This document shows positions 50,268 to 59,502 of a stretch of 64,000 nucleotides of DNA, piece after piece; the stretch's first letter is position 1; each line of letters begins with the position of its first letter. This DNA is from Taklimakanibacter albus. GTDB taxonomy: Bacteria; Pseudomonadota; Alphaproteobacteria; Rhizobiales; Aestuariivirgaceae. The stretch covers positions 1,240,001 to 1,304,000 of the forward strand of contig NZ_JAENHL010000006.1 in the NCBI RefSeq assembly GCF_016595235.1. Direction: 5' to 3'. The notes under the pieces are model-generated. The model had not been told where the DNA came from. It searched no databases and saw only the letters and a program-made list of their open reading frames with translations. Position numbers and translations under genes: made by a program.

Positions 50268-51635
50268 TTACGACTTGCCCCTCTTCTCTTTCTTGGCCTT
50301 CTTCAGCTCGCGGTATTTCTTCGCCCAGCCCGGCTTCACCGCCTGCTGGCCGCGTGCGATCGCGAGCGCATGCTCGGGAACATCCCCGGTGATGACGCTG
50401 CCTGCCGCTATGTTGGAGGCGTCACCCAGCTTGACCGGCGCCACCAGCGCCGTGTTCGAGCCGACAAAGACGTCCGAACCGATTTCGGTCAGATGTTTTT
50501 CATAGCCGTCGTAATTGCAGGTGATCGTGCCTGCCCCGATATTGCTGCGCGCGCCCACGCGTGCATCGCCGATATAGGTCAGGTGATTGGCCTTGGCGCC
50601 CTCGCCGATCGTCGCCTTCTTGATCTCGACGAAATTACCGATATGGGCGTTGCGGCCGATCTCGGCGCCGGGCCTGAGCCTGGCGAAGGGTCCGATCCGC
50701 GCGCCGTCCGAAACCGTGGCCCCTTCGATATGCGAGAACGCCAGGATCTCGACATTGTCGCCGATCTTCACCTTGGGCCCGATGACGACATGGGGCTCGA
50801 TCGTCACATCCTTGCCGATCTCGGTATCGGCCGAGAGGAACACCGATGCGGGATCGATCAGCGTCGCGCCATTGTCCATGGCGCCCTGCCGATAGCGGGC
50901 CTGCAGCAGGCCTTCGATCTGGGCGAGCTGCGCCCTGGTATTGACGCCATGGACCTCGGCCTCCGGACATTCGGCCAGCGCCACCTGGCGCTCCCCGGCG
51001 ACGGTAAGGCCGACGAGATCGGTCAGATAGAATTCATGCTTGGCGTTGTTGTTGTCGATCCTGGGCAGGAGCTCCCACAGGAGCTTCGCCCTTATGGCGA
51101 TGAAGCCCGAATTGCACAGGTCGATGCGCCGCTCGTCGACGGTGGTGTCGAGCTCCTCGCGGATGGCGACGAGCTTGCCGGAGCGGTTCTGGATGAGACG
51201 GCCATAGCCGGTCGGATTGGCGGCGCGAAAGCCCAGGACGGCGAGCGGGCTTTCATCGCTCACCGCGTCGGCGAGCGCCGTGATGGTTTCGGTGCGGATG
51301 AGCGGCACGTCGCCATAAAGAACCAGCACGGTGCCGTCGAAGCCCTGGAGCCCGTCCTTGGCGATGCCGACCGCATGGGCGGTGCCCTGGCGTTTCTCCT
51401 GGATGGCGATGACGGCGTCGGGCGCCACCTGGTGCGCTTCCGCCCCCACTTCCGGCATGTCCGGTCCGGCGATAACCACGGTCCGCTGCGGCCTGGCCGC
51501 CGCCGCCGAGTGCAGCACATGGCTGAGCAAGGTCCGCCCGGCCGCCTTGTGCAGCACCTTGGGGAAGTCGGAACGCATGCGCGTGCCCTTCCCGGCGGCG
51601 AGGACAACTACGGCGATGGGCTGGGATTTGGGCAT
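50268..51635 (-). CDS. glmU: Bifunctional UDP-GlcNAc pyrophosphorylase/GlcN-1-P acetyltransferase GlmU
   Basis: A 455-residue enzyme. The N-terminal nucleotidyltransferase starts with VVLAAGKGTRMRSDFPKVLH, the C-terminal left-handed beta helix (from about 255) has the hexapeptide repeats and YIGDARVGARSNIGAGTITC with acetyl-CoA contacts near 385. It acetylates GlcN-1-P and joins it to UTP to give UDP-GlcNAc for peptidoglycan and LPS. Co-directional with glmS. Confidence 0.95.
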   Translation of the reverse strand: MPKSQPIAVVVLAAGKGTRMRSDFPKVLHKAAGRTLLSHVLHSAAAARPQRTVVIAGPDMPEVGAEAHQVAPDAVIAIQEKRQGTAHAVGIAKDGLQGFDGTVLVLYGDVPLIRTETITALADAVSDESPLAVLGFRAANPTGYGRLIQNRSGKLVAIREELDTTVDERRIDLCNSGFIAIRAKLLWELLPRIDNNNAKHEFYLTDLVGLTVAGERQVALAECPEAEVHGVNTRAQLAQIEGLLQARYRQGAMDNGATLIDPASVFLSADTEIGKDVTIEPHVVIGPKVKIGDNVEILAFSHIEGATVSDGARIGPFARLRPGAEIGRNAHIGNFVEIKKATIGEGAKANHLTYIGDARVGARSNIGAGTITCNYDGYEKHLTEIGSDVFVGSNTALVAPVKLGDASNIAAGSVITGDVPEHALAIARGQQAVKPGWAKKYRELKKAKKEKRGKS

Positions 51636-51654
51636 GGTCGGTCGAGCTCTCCAC

Positions 51655-51764
51655 TAGCGCGTGATCAGGAAAAGTGGGTACCGGTTTTCCGTCCGATCAC
51701 GCGCTAAATATAGGATTCCGATCACGATCACTTTAGGTCGATTCGACCTAAAGTGATCGTGATC
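51655..51764. repeat. Two-hairpin intergenic repeat upstream of glmU
   Basis: Hairpin 1: TAGCGCGTGATC (51655-51666) with GATCACGCGCTA (51695-51706), same core as at 8949-8996. Hairpin 2: a 21-bp perfect stem, 51720-51740 with 51744-51764, beginning GATCACGATCACTTTAGG. CTAGCG occurs at both ends (51654-51659 and 51764-51769). The remaining 140 bases to the L,D-transpeptidase gene show nothing I can name. Confidence 0.8.
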
Positions 51765-51907
51765 TAGCGGGGCCGGCAAGTTAGACACCAAGGTTTGAAC
51801 AGTTTCTTACAGGGCCCATCCGGCGTCCGGGAGGAAAGTCAACACCCTTTCCCGTAGGCTAATTTGAGGCGTCCATAAGCAACAGCCGGCGCCTGGCATG
51901 CCGGCCG

Positions 51908-53203
51908 TCAATTCGTGGATTGGGCGCCGCGCGGCTCCGGCTGGCCGAGGACGAAGCCTTTGCCATCCAGATGATAGATATCGGGCCGGAAATTGATGGC
52001 GCCCTCGGGCGTCGCCCAGGCGGTCAGATACATGAAACGGACGCTCGTCGGCTCCTGCACCTTCAGCTCATAGGGCTGCCGCGTCGAGATGATCTGGTCG
52101 TACTGGGTGGGGCTGTAATCCCCCTGATCCCGGAGCACCCAGTCGATGACGGTTTGCACCTGGTCGACCCGGATGCAGCCCGAGCTTTCGAACCGGGAAT
52201 TGCTGCCGAACAATTCGCGGTGCGGCGTATCATGCATGTAGACCATGAACTTGTTGGGGAAGTTGATCTTCACCGTGGCAAGGGCATTGTTCTCGCCGGG
52301 GTCCTGACGGAAGAAATAACGCTCGGGCGGCGTATTCGGCCAGTCGACCGTCGACGGGTCGATTTCCGGACCACCGACCCCGTCGAATACCCGGATCTGC
52401 ATCTTCGAGAGATAGCTGCGGTCCTTGAGATAATGCGGAACGATGTCGCGCTCGACGATCGAGGCCGGAATCTTCCAATAGGGATTGAAGGTCACGTCGC
52501 TGACCGTACTCACCAGGGTCGGCGACGGGCGGTCGAGCTTTCCCGCCACGATATTGTGACGCGAGAAGACCCGGCCGTCTTCGACGGTCTCGAGCTGCAG
52601 CGACGGGATATTGACAAGGATGGCGCGCCGCCCGAGATCCTGCGCATAGGCCGCGACCCGGGGCTGATTTTCGATCAGCGTGGCGAGGCGGGCCTCGGCC
52701 GGGATATTGAGTTCGACGAGTGTGCGGTCGCCGACCGTGCCGGTCGGCGCCACGCCGTGATTGACCTGAAACGCCTTGACCGCCTCGACCATCTCGGCGT
52801 CGTACAGCGAGCCATTGGGTCCGCCGAGCGTCTCGAAAGGCAGGTAGTTCTCGAAGATCAGGCGCTGGCGCAGCAAAAGCACCTGCTCGCCTTTGGCGCC
52901 CTTGGCGAGCTTCTTGCTGGTGATCTGCGGCCAGCCGCCACTCTTGACGATCAGTTTGTACAGAGTGACCGCATCGGCCAGCGCCTGCTCCGTGCCAGGG
53001 GTCAGCATCGCCAGCTCATCATTATTGGCGACGATCTGGGTGCGGGTGGCGAGCTTGCTGGACACGGGGGCCTCAGCGGCGGCCGGGGCCGCGGCCCCGT
53101 TGTCCTGCGTGGTCTGCGCGAAAACCGGCGCGGACGCCAGGCTAAGCAAAAGCACTGCCATGGCCACGCCATGACGCGGGCCGAATTGCCGGGGTGATTC
53201 CAT
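51908..53203 (-). CDS. L,D-transpeptidase, YcbB/LdtD-type with peptidoglycan-binding domain
   Basis: A 431-residue exported enzyme. The signal peptide is MESPRQFGPRHGVAMAVLLL followed by SLASAPVFAQ. A PG_binding_1 domain lies at about 95-165 (VEAVKAFQVNHGVAPTGTVG) and the YkuD catalytic domain at about 205-360, with the HDTPHRELFG motif and nucleophile C343 in ESSGCIRVDQVQ. It makes 3-3 crosslinks in peptidoglycan or attaches proteins to it. ATG 53203 is chosen for the signal peptide; a longer frame to 53245 exists. Confidence 0.88.
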   Translation of the reverse strand: MESPRQFGPRHGVAMAVLLLSLASAPVFAQTTQDNGAAAPAAAEAPVSSKLATRTQIVANNDELAMLTPGTEQALADAVTLYKLIVKSGGWPQITSKKLAKGAKGEQVLLLRQRLIFENYLPFETLGGPNGSLYDAEMVEAVKAFQVNHGVAPTGTVGDRTLVELNIPAEARLATLIENQPRVAAYAQDLGRRAILVNIPSLQLETVEDGRVFSRHNIVAGKLDRPSPTLVSTVSDVTFNPYWKIPASIVERDIVPHYLKDRSYLSKMQIRVFDGVGGPEIDPSTVDWPNTPPERYFFRQDPGENNALATVKINFPNKFMVYMHDTPHRELFGSNSRFESSGCIRVDQVQTVIDWVLRDQGDYSPTQYDQIISTRQPYELKVQEPTSVRFMYLTAWATPEGAINFRPDIYHLDGKGFVLGQPEPRGAQSTN

Positions 53204-53366
53204 TACTGACCTGAGCCCTCTCGCAGAAGCGAATCCCTCGATCACAGTCGCCGGGACTGCTCGAAAACATTGATTTTCTGGGATATTTTCCCGTTGCCCT
53301 GCGTGTTACCGCGAAAAAAAGCCGAGATTAAGGTCGGGCCGGGATTTCGCAACTGCTTGATTTCGT

Positions 53367-53441
53367 TGGTGAGCCCGGATGGGTTCGAACCATCGACCCT
53401 CTGATTAAAAGTCAGATGCTCTACCACTGAGCTACGGGCCC
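53367..53441 (-). tRNA. tRNA-Lys (anticodon TTT)
   Basis: Minus strand: acceptor GGGCCCG pairs with CGGGCTC (one G-U), D arm GCTC/GAGC, anticodon stem TCTGA/TCAGA with loop CTTTTAA (anticodon TTT), T arm GATGG-TTCGAAC-CCATC, discriminator A and encoded CCA (53367-53369). All four arms are complete. Confidence 0.96.
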
Positions 53442-53725
53442 ACATCGAAAGGCGGGCGGACCATAGTTGCGCCGGACCGGCGGGTCAATAGAAGCCTTCG
53501 GAGCCTGTTGATCAACTCGCCCTCCTGCCGACGGGCGGTCCATCCTGGGTGCCGGCATCATCCCATTCGCGGAGTAGCCTCTGCGCGAAATAATTCGCCA
53601 TGCCCTACTGCCCTCAGCATCGCTAAGCCATTAACATTTAACGAAAATCAGAGGCATCTTCCCGGCGTCGTTCTGTTCGTGATATGCAACAATATTCCGG
53701 GCGACCGGCGGTTGGGAGGACGGCA

Positions 53726-54100
53726 ATGAAAATCTATATGGCCCTTGCGGCCATGATCCTGGTTGCGGGTTGCGCATCCAAGTCCGAGAATATTCAGGCG
53801 ACCTATATGTCGCCGATGCTCTACGAATCCTACTCGTGCGAACAACTCGCCCAGGAAGGACACAGAGTGGCCGCCCGTGCTGCTGAAGTGGCCGGCGTCC
53901 AGGACAAGAACCGCCAGAACGACACGATCAAGACAACCGTCGGCGTCATCCTGTTCTGGCCGATTCTGTTCGCCAATGAAGGCGACGGCCAGACCGCCGC
54001 CGAGCTGGCGCAACTCAAGGGCCAGAAGAAGGCCATCGAGGAAGCATCGATCAAGAAGAACTGCGGCATTCGCTTCGAAAATACCAACGGCAGCAAATAG
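53726..54100 (+). CDS. Small lipoprotein of unknown function
   Basis: A 124-residue protein with a lipoprotein signal (MKIYMALAAMILVAGCASKS; lipobox VAGC, Cys16 lipidated). The rest has a coil-prone segment (EQLAQEGHRVAARAAEVAGVQ), a hydrophobic stretch TTVGVILFWPILFA with an aromatic dip, and a helix ending KKNCGIRFENTNGSK. ATG 53726 follows GGGAGGA; upstream starts lack it. The family resembles small alphaproteobacterial envelope lipoproteins, function unknown. The 284 bases before it, after the tRNA, hold no gene I can see. Confidence 0.8.
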   Translation: MKIYMALAAMILVAGCASKSENIQATYMSPMLYESYSCEQLAQEGHRVAARAAEVAGVQDKNRQNDTIKTTVGVILFWPILFANEGDGQTAAELAQLKGQKKAIEEASIKKNCGIRFENTNGSK

Positions 54101-54213
54101 TTGCACTGAATAACTCAACTGCTGGACGAACCGCGACAGCGTCGTTCGGCAGCTTGAATTTTCTCCGTACAGATCGCTTGGTCAATCGCAAGAGCCTCTG
54201 CTAAGGCACGAGG

Positions 54214-56037
54214 ATGGAGCAGATAGGCCTAATCAATCTCGGATTGTTGTTTCTCGCCCTCCTCATCCTGGTCGGCATCGCTTCGAGCTTGATCGCCACT
54301 CGTTTCGGCGCGCCCTTGCTGCTCGTCTTCCTCATCATCGGCATGCTGGCCGGCGAGGATGGGCCCGGCGGCATCGTTTTCAACGACTACCGGCTGACCT
54401 ACATGGTCGGCACCGTGTCGCTGGCGATCATCCTGTTCGACGGCGGTCTCAGGACCAGGCTCGCCGTCTTCCGCGGCAGTCTCCTGCCGGCGAGCCTCCT
54501 GGCGACGGTCGGCGTGGTCATCACCGCCGCTTTGACCGGCGCGCTCGCCTGCCTGGTGCTCGGCCTCTCCTGGCTCGAGGGCCTGCTGCTCGGCGCCATC
54601 GTCAGCTCGACCGACGCCGCCGCCGTCTTCTTCCTGATGCGCGCCGGCGGCCTGCAGTTGCGCCGCCGCGTCGCCGCGGCGCTCGAGATCGAATCGGGCA
54701 CCAACGACCCCTTCGCCGTCTTCCTCACCATCGTCCTGGTCGAGCTGATCCTGCTTGGCCCCCACGGCTCCAGCATGGATGTCGTCATCCTGCTTGTCCG
54801 CCAGGTCGCCATCGGCACCGTGGCGGGGGTCGTCGGCGGCTATCTCCTGGTCCAGGCGCTGAACCGCATGGCGCTGCCCTCGGGCCTGCACCCGCTTTTC
54901 GCCATCACGGCCGCACTCGCCATCTATGCCGCCGCCGCGTCGGTCGAAGGCTCGGGCTTCCTCGCGGTCTATCTGGCCGGCCTCGTCCTCGGCAACCGTC
55001 CCACCCGCGCCTTTCCTTCCATCCTGACCTTCCATGACGCCGCGACCTGGCTTTGCCAGATCCTGATGTTCCTGGTGCTGGGCCTGCTCGTCACCCCCTC
55101 CAAGCTCCTGGGCTATCTGCTGCCCGCCATCCTGATCGCGGTGTTCCTGATCGTCATTGCAAGGCCGGTGGCGGTCTGGCTGTGCCTCTGGCCCTTCTCT
55201 TTCACCGCGCGCGAAAAGTCCTTCATCTCCTGGGTGGGCCTGCGCGGCGCGGTGTCGATCTTCCTCGCCGCCATCCCCACGCTGTCCGGCGTCGCCAATG
55301 CCGAGCTCTATTTCAATGTCGCCTTCGTCGCGGTCTTCATCTCGCTGCTCGTCCAGGGCTGGACGCTCACCGCGGTGGCGCGCGGCCTCGGCGTCGCTTT
55401 GACCGAGACGGCGCCCGAGACCCAGCGCGTCGAGATCGACCTGCCCGGCCAGACCAATCGCGAGATGGTCGGCTTCCCGATCATCGCCAACAGCCCCATC
55501 CTGACCCGCACCGACCTGCCCACCTGGGTCCAGCCGATAATGGTGGCGCGCGATGAGAAGGTGGTCACCTGGGCCGAGGCGAAGACACTGGTCCCCGGTG
55601 ACTATGCCTATTTCCTGGTGCCGACCGAGCGGGCCCAGCGCCTCGACCGCCTGTTCGCCCCCTCCGATGCCATCCAGTCGCACCATCCGGTGGCCGCCTT
55701 CAACTTCACCGGCGATATCTCGCTGAAGGAGCTCGCCACCGCCTATGGCCTTGCGGTGCCGGAAGATATCGAAGGCCTCACCATCACCGAGGCGTTCCGG
55801 CTGCGTTGTGAAGACCGTATCGGCATGGGCGATCGCATCCAGATGGGCCCCGCTTCGTTGACGGTGTCCGAACTCGACGGCGAGGACGTGAAACAGGCTT
55901 CGCTCGAAATCGACGAGGTCGAGCTGCCGCCCGGCAAGACGGCGGTACCTTTAAGCAAATTCGGGCTGGGTCAGCTCCAGGCCTTCGTCGCCAGGCTCGC
56001 CGAGCGCCTCAACCCCATCGCCAAGAAGAGCCCTTAG
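54214..56037 (+). CDS. Potassium/proton antiporter, CPA1 type (NhaP2/CvrA-like)
   Basis: A 607-residue membrane protein. Twelve or so helices occupy residues 1-400 with IVSSTDAAAVFFLMRAGGLQL and EIESGTNDPFAVFLTIVL as the ion-binding core (TDAA and NDP Asp). A cytosolic RCK-C/TrkA_C domain follows (about 410-500), then a corC/transporter-associated-like tail (about 505-595). Such proteins exchange K+ for H+ and protect against excess K+ or osmotic change. Monocistronic, with a LysE-type gene convergent at its end. Confidence 0.9.
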   Translation: MEQIGLINLGLLFLALLILVGIASSLIATRFGAPLLLVFLIIGMLAGEDGPGGIVFNDYRLTYMVGTVSLAIILFDGGLRTRLAVFRGSLLPASLLATVGVVITAALTGALACLVLGLSWLEGLLLGAIVSSTDAAAVFFLMRAGGLQLRRRVAAALEIESGTNDPFAVFLTIVLVELILLGPHGSSMDVVILLVRQVAIGTVAGVVGGYLLVQALNRMALPSGLHPLFAITAALAIYAAAASVEGSGFLAVYLAGLVLGNRPTRAFPSILTFHDAATWLCQILMFLVLGLLVTPSKLLGYLLPAILIAVFLIVIARPVAVWLCLWPFSFTAREKSFISWVGLRGAVSIFLAAIPTLSGVANAELYFNVAFVAVFISLLVQGWTLTAVARGLGVALTETAPETQRVEIDLPGQTNREMVGFPIIANSPILTRTDLPTWVQPIMVARDEKVVTWAEAKTLVPGDYAYFLVPTERAQRLDRLFAPSDAIQSHHPVAAFNFTGDISLKELATAYGLAVPEDIEGLTITEAFRLRCEDRIGMGDRIQMGPASLTVSELDGEDVKQASLEIDEVELPPGKTAVPLSKFGLGQLQAFVARLAERLNPIAKKSP

Positions 56038-56038
56038 A

Positions 56039-56665
56039 TCACGTCGCGGGCCTGCGGGTGAACATCAAGAGCAGCCCGAAGCCGATCATCATGCCGCCGC
56101 TCGTCCGGTTGAACCATTTGAGCGTGCGCCCGTCGCGGATATAGCGGCCGAGCTTCGCGCCGATGAAGGAATAGACGATGATGGCGATGGTTTCGAACGC
56201 CAGGAACGTCCCGCCCAGGATCGCGAAGCTCAGCGCATAGGACGCCGGATCGACGAATTGCGGGAAGAAGGCGGTGAACACCAGGATCGCCTTGGGATTG
56301 CCGGCCGCCACCCACAATTCCTGCAGCGTGAGCTTGCGCAGCGACGAGCGCGGCATGGTCGCGTCCTCGCGCATTAGCGGCGCCCCCGCGCGAATGAGAT
56401 TGATGCCGATCCAGACGAGATAGGCAGCGCCGGCATATTTGACGAGGGTGAATACCGTTTCGGACGCTGCGAGGATGGCGCCCAGGCCGACCCCGGCAAT
56501 GGCGATCATGGCGGCGAAGGAAATGATCCGGCCGACGGCGGCAAGGACGGCCGGGGCAATGCCGACGCGCGCCGCATTGGTCAGCGACAGGAGATTATTC
56601 GGTCCGAACGCCATGTTGATGGCGAAGCAGGCCGGCGCGAACAGCAGGAATGTCTCAAGCGGCAT
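56039..56665 (-). CDS. LysE/RhtB-family exporter (copy 2)
   Basis: A 208-residue membrane protein with LysE-family features: AINMAFGPNNLLSLTNAARVG (with GPNN in place of PGP), LPLM-free core LAASETVFTLVKYAGAAYLVWIG and AAGNPKAILVFTAFFPQFV. It would export an amino acid or a related metabolite. It stops one base from the convergent antiporter gene. The start at 56665 is the natural one. Confidence 0.85.
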   Translation of the reverse strand: MPLETFLLFAPACFAINMAFGPNNLLSLTNAARVGIAPAVLAAVGRIISFAAMIAIAGVGLGAILAASETVFTLVKYAGAAYLVWIGINLIRAGAPLMREDATMPRSSLRKLTLQELWVAAGNPKAILVFTAFFPQFVDPASYALSFAILGGTFLAFETIAIIVYSFIGAKLGRYIRDGRTLKWFNRTSGGMMIGFGLLLMFTRRPAT

Positions 56666-56716
56666 GGCAACCTCGGCGTGTGATGGCTCTTTCCTACCCC
56701 GGCTCGCGCCGCGAGA

Positions 56717-57910
56717 CTAGGCCTTCGCCAGGAAGCCTTCGGCCATCCGGCTGAACTGGCCCGCCGCGATCACCAGGAGATCGTCATTGAAGTCGTAATC
56801 GGGCGTATGCAGCATCTTGCGTTCCGGTCCGTCGCCATTGCCGAGCATGAAATAGCAGCCGGGCCGCGCTTCCAGCATGTAAGCGAAGTCTTCCGAGATC
56901 ATGGTCGGCGCCGGAAGGTCGATGATCGGGTGATCACCTTGGAGCTCAGCCGCGACGGCGCGGGCGAAGGCCGTCTCGTCCGCCGTATTGATGGTGGCCG
57001 GATAGCCCATCTCATAATCGATCGCGGCTCTGCAGCCATGCGCCTCGGCGACGCCTTTGACGATCGCCTGGATACGCTCGGCCAGGAGCTTGCGCACCGG
57101 GGGCGAGCAGCTGCGCACGCTGATTTCGAGCTTGGCGCTTTCGGGAATGACGTTGCAGGCGGTGCCGGCATTGAAGGTGCCGACGGTTACCACCGCGGGC
57201 TCGGTCGGATCGACATTGCGCGCCACGATCGTCTGCAGCGCCGTCACCACCGCCGCGGCCGCGACGATCGGATCGGCGCTTTTATGCGGCAGCGCGCCAT
57301 GGCCGCCGGGACCGGAGATGATCACGATCGGCGTGTCGACCGCCGCCATGATGGTGCCGGGACGGACGGCGAATTGTCCGAGCGGCATGCCCGGCCAATT
57401 GTGGAAGGCGAAGACCGCATCGCAGGGGAAGCGCTTGAACAGCCCATCCTCGATCATGCGCTGGGCGCCGCCGATATTCTCTTCGGCCGGCTGGAAGATC
57501 AGATGCACGGTGCCGTCGAAATTGCGCGTCTCGGCGAGATAGCGCGCCGCGCCGAGCAGCACCGTGGTGTGGCCGTCATGGCCGCAGGCATGCATCTTGC
57601 CGGCCGTCTTGCTGGCATAAGCGAGCCCGGTGGTCTCGTTGATGGGCAGCGCATCCATGTCGGCACGCAGGCCGATGCTCTTGCGGCCATGGCCTGACGA
57701 CAGCGTGCCGACGACACCGGTGCCGCCGAGGCCTTGGGTCACTTGAAAGCCGAGCCGGTCGAGCTCGCGCGCCACGATCTCGGACGTGCGCTTTTCCTCG
57801 AAGGCGAGCTCCGGATATTGATGCAGATCGTGCCGGATGGCGCGCAGTTCACCGGCATGGGCGGTGAGGCGATCATGGGCGGTAGAAGACGTCACAGTCA
57901 CGGTTCCCAC
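56717..57910 (-). CDS. M20-family amidohydrolase (hippurate/N-acyl-amino-acid hydrolase type)
   Basis: A 397-residue metallopeptidase-fold amidohydrolase. GLRADMDALPINE near residue 81, the metal-binding HACGHDGHTTVLLG near 107, QPAEENIGGAQRMIEDG near 140 (catalytic Glu) and a late EDFAYMLEARPG match the M20D subfamily, which cleaves hippurate, N-acetyl amino acids or indole-3-acetyl-amino-acid conjugates. It lies 120 bases after the ABC importer and in its direction, and may act on the imported compound. Confidence 0.88.
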   Translation of the reverse strand: MGTVTVTSSTAHDRLTAHAGELRAIRHDLHQYPELAFEEKRTSEIVARELDRLGFQVTQGLGGTGVVGTLSSGHGRKSIGLRADMDALPINETTGLAYASKTAGKMHACGHDGHTTVLLGAARYLAETRNFDGTVHLIFQPAEENIGGAQRMIEDGLFKRFPCDAVFAFHNWPGMPLGQFAVRPGTIMAAVDTPIVIISGPGGHGALPHKSADPIVAAAAVVTALQTIVARNVDPTEPAVVTVGTFNAGTACNVIPESAKLEISVRSCSPPVRKLLAERIQAIVKGVAEAHGCRAAIDYEMGYPATINTADETAFARAVAAELQGDHPIIDLPAPTMISEDFAYMLEARPGCYFMLGNGDGPERKMLHTPDYDFNDDLLVIAAGQFSRMAEGFLAKA

Positions 57911-58030
57911 GGATTGAAAGCAGTTGGCCTGCTTTAGAGCATCGCCGCCGATAGCGCGACCGGAAACGACGCAAAGCTACGATTCCGGTTAATGAATCCG
58001 GCACATGCCATTGAATTCAATTGGATATTC

Positions 58031-58720
58031 TTACCGCCGCTGCGGCACTTGGCGCTCGATGAAATTGAACAGCCGGGTGATGCAATAGGTCAACGCCAGA
58101 TAGATGACCGCCACCATGAGCAGAGGCTCATAAACGCGATAGGTATCCTGGCGGATCTGATAGGAGGCACCATAGAGCTCGATCACGGTCACCGTCGCCG
58201 CCAGGGGGGTCGCCTTAAGCTGCAGGATCGTTTCGCCACCGAGCGTCGGCAGGACGATGCGGAAAGCCCTCGGCAGCCAGATGCGCCTGAGCACGGTCCA
58301 GGGCGACATGCCGAAGGCACGCGCCGCCTCCAGCTCACCTTTGGGCACGCTCAGGAACGCTCCTTTCATGATGGCGCCTTCATAGCCCGCGAAACTCAGA
58401 GTGAAGGCCAGGGCCGCATAGAAGAAGCCCTCACGCAGCACCGGCCACATGAAGCTGTCGCGGATCCCCGGTATCTGCGGAAAGAACGAGCCGAGCCCAT
58501 AATAGAGCAACCACAATTGCACGAGGAGCGGCGTGCCGCGGATGACGGTACAGAAGCCCGAAGCCATCCATTTGAGCCAGCGCGGACCGGTCACCTGCAC
58601 GAGCCCGATCGGTACGGCGAGCAGGAAACCAATGAAGATCGAGATAACGAGAAGCGCCAGGGTAAGTCCGATGCCCTCGATGATCATCGGCAGATATTTG
58701 GGGAACCAGGAGAAATCCAT
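58031..58720 (-). CDS. ABC transporter permease, polar amino acid type (HisM-like)
   Basis: A 229-residue membrane protein with about five helices. The HAAT permease signature with the EAA loop is EAARAFGMSPWTVLRRIWLPRA near residue 131, and LAVPIGLVQVTGP near 34 is the upstream part. It forms a heterodimer with the adjacent permease gene (9 bases away). Ligand unknown; the family moves amino acids, opines and related compounds. Confidence 0.9.
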   Translation of the reverse strand: MDFSWFPKYLPMIIEGIGLTLALLVISIFIGFLLAVPIGLVQVTGPRWLKWMASGFCTVIRGTPLLVQLWLLYYGLGSFFPQIPGIRDSFMWPVLREGFFYAALAFTLSFAGYEGAIMKGAFLSVPKGELEAARAFGMSPWTVLRRIWLPRAFRIVLPTLGGETILQLKATPLAATVTVIELYGASYQIRQDTYRVYEPLLMVAVIYLALTYCITRLFNFIERQVPQRR

Positions 58721-58729
58721 GCCCGCCCC

Positions 58730-59440
58730 CTAACCCAGCTTCGGCTGGCCGCGCCGGACATAGTTCTCGAGCGCCCCGAAGATGCGCAGGGACGTCATCG
58801 AGATGATGAGATAGAGCAGCGCCGCGGCGACAAAGAAGGTGAAGTAAGCCTTGGTGCTGCCGGCCGCCTGCTTGGTCTGCAGCGCCAGCTCGCTATAGCC
58901 GACAACTGCCACCAAGGCCGAATCCTTCGTGATGTTGAGCCACAGATTGGAGAGACCTGGAATGGCATAAGGCAACATGGCCGGCAGGATGATGCGGCGG
59001 AACAGCAGAAAGGGCGACATGCCATAGGCTTTCGCCGCCTCGATCTGGCCGATCGGAATGGCCTGGATGGCGCCGCGCAGGACTTCTGTCGCATAGGCGC
59101 CCATCACGAAGCCCAGCACCACCACGGCGGCAGCGAAACCGTTGATGCGCATCGCTTCGTAGCCGAGCGTCAGCATCAGGCGATTGAGCATGTCGGTGCC
59201 GAGATAAAAGAGCATCACGATGAGCAGGAGTTCCGGCAGCGACCTGATCACCGTCGTATAGACTTCGAGAATTCCCTTCAGGACCTTCCCGCCGGTAAGC
59301 TTCCCCATGGCACCGGCGAGGCCGAGGCTAAGCCCAAAAACATAGGCGAGAAACGAGATCTGGAGCGTCGAAATGGCGCCGGAGAGAAGGTTTCCCTTCC
59401 ACTGCCAAAGGAGCTCCCAATTCGATGCAGCAATGAACAT
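58730..59440 (-). CDS. ABC transporter permease, polar amino acid type (HisQ-like)
   Basis: A 236-residue membrane protein. GAIQAIPIGQIEAAKAYGMS near residue 120 and PFLLFRRIILPAMLPYAIPG are the EAA loop of HisQ-type permeases. It has a typical N-terminal LLSGAISTLQISFLAYVFGL. Transcribed with the second permease and 62 bases after the binding-protein gene. Confidence 0.9.
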   Translation of the reverse strand: MFIAASNWELLWQWKGNLLSGAISTLQISFLAYVFGLSLGLAGAMGKLTGGKVLKGILEVYTTVIRSLPELLLIVMLFYLGTDMLNRLMLTLGYEAMRINGFAAAVVVLGFVMGAYATEVLRGAIQAIPIGQIEAAKAYGMSPFLLFRRIILPAMLPYAIPGLSNLWLNITKDSALVAVVGYSELALQTKQAAGSTKAYFTFFVAAALLYLIISMTSLRIFGALENYVRRGQPKLG

Positions 59441-59502
59441 GAAAGCGCCGAGTGATTATTGGGGAACGGGCTGCACCGGCGAACCGGCGCAGCCCCTGCA
59501 TA

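Noticed and set aside
53242-53445. Open frame of 67 codons on the minus strand with a normal-looking N-terminus
   Set aside because: It is the well-known false frame that reads through a tRNA; here it covers tRNA-Lys at 53367-53441.
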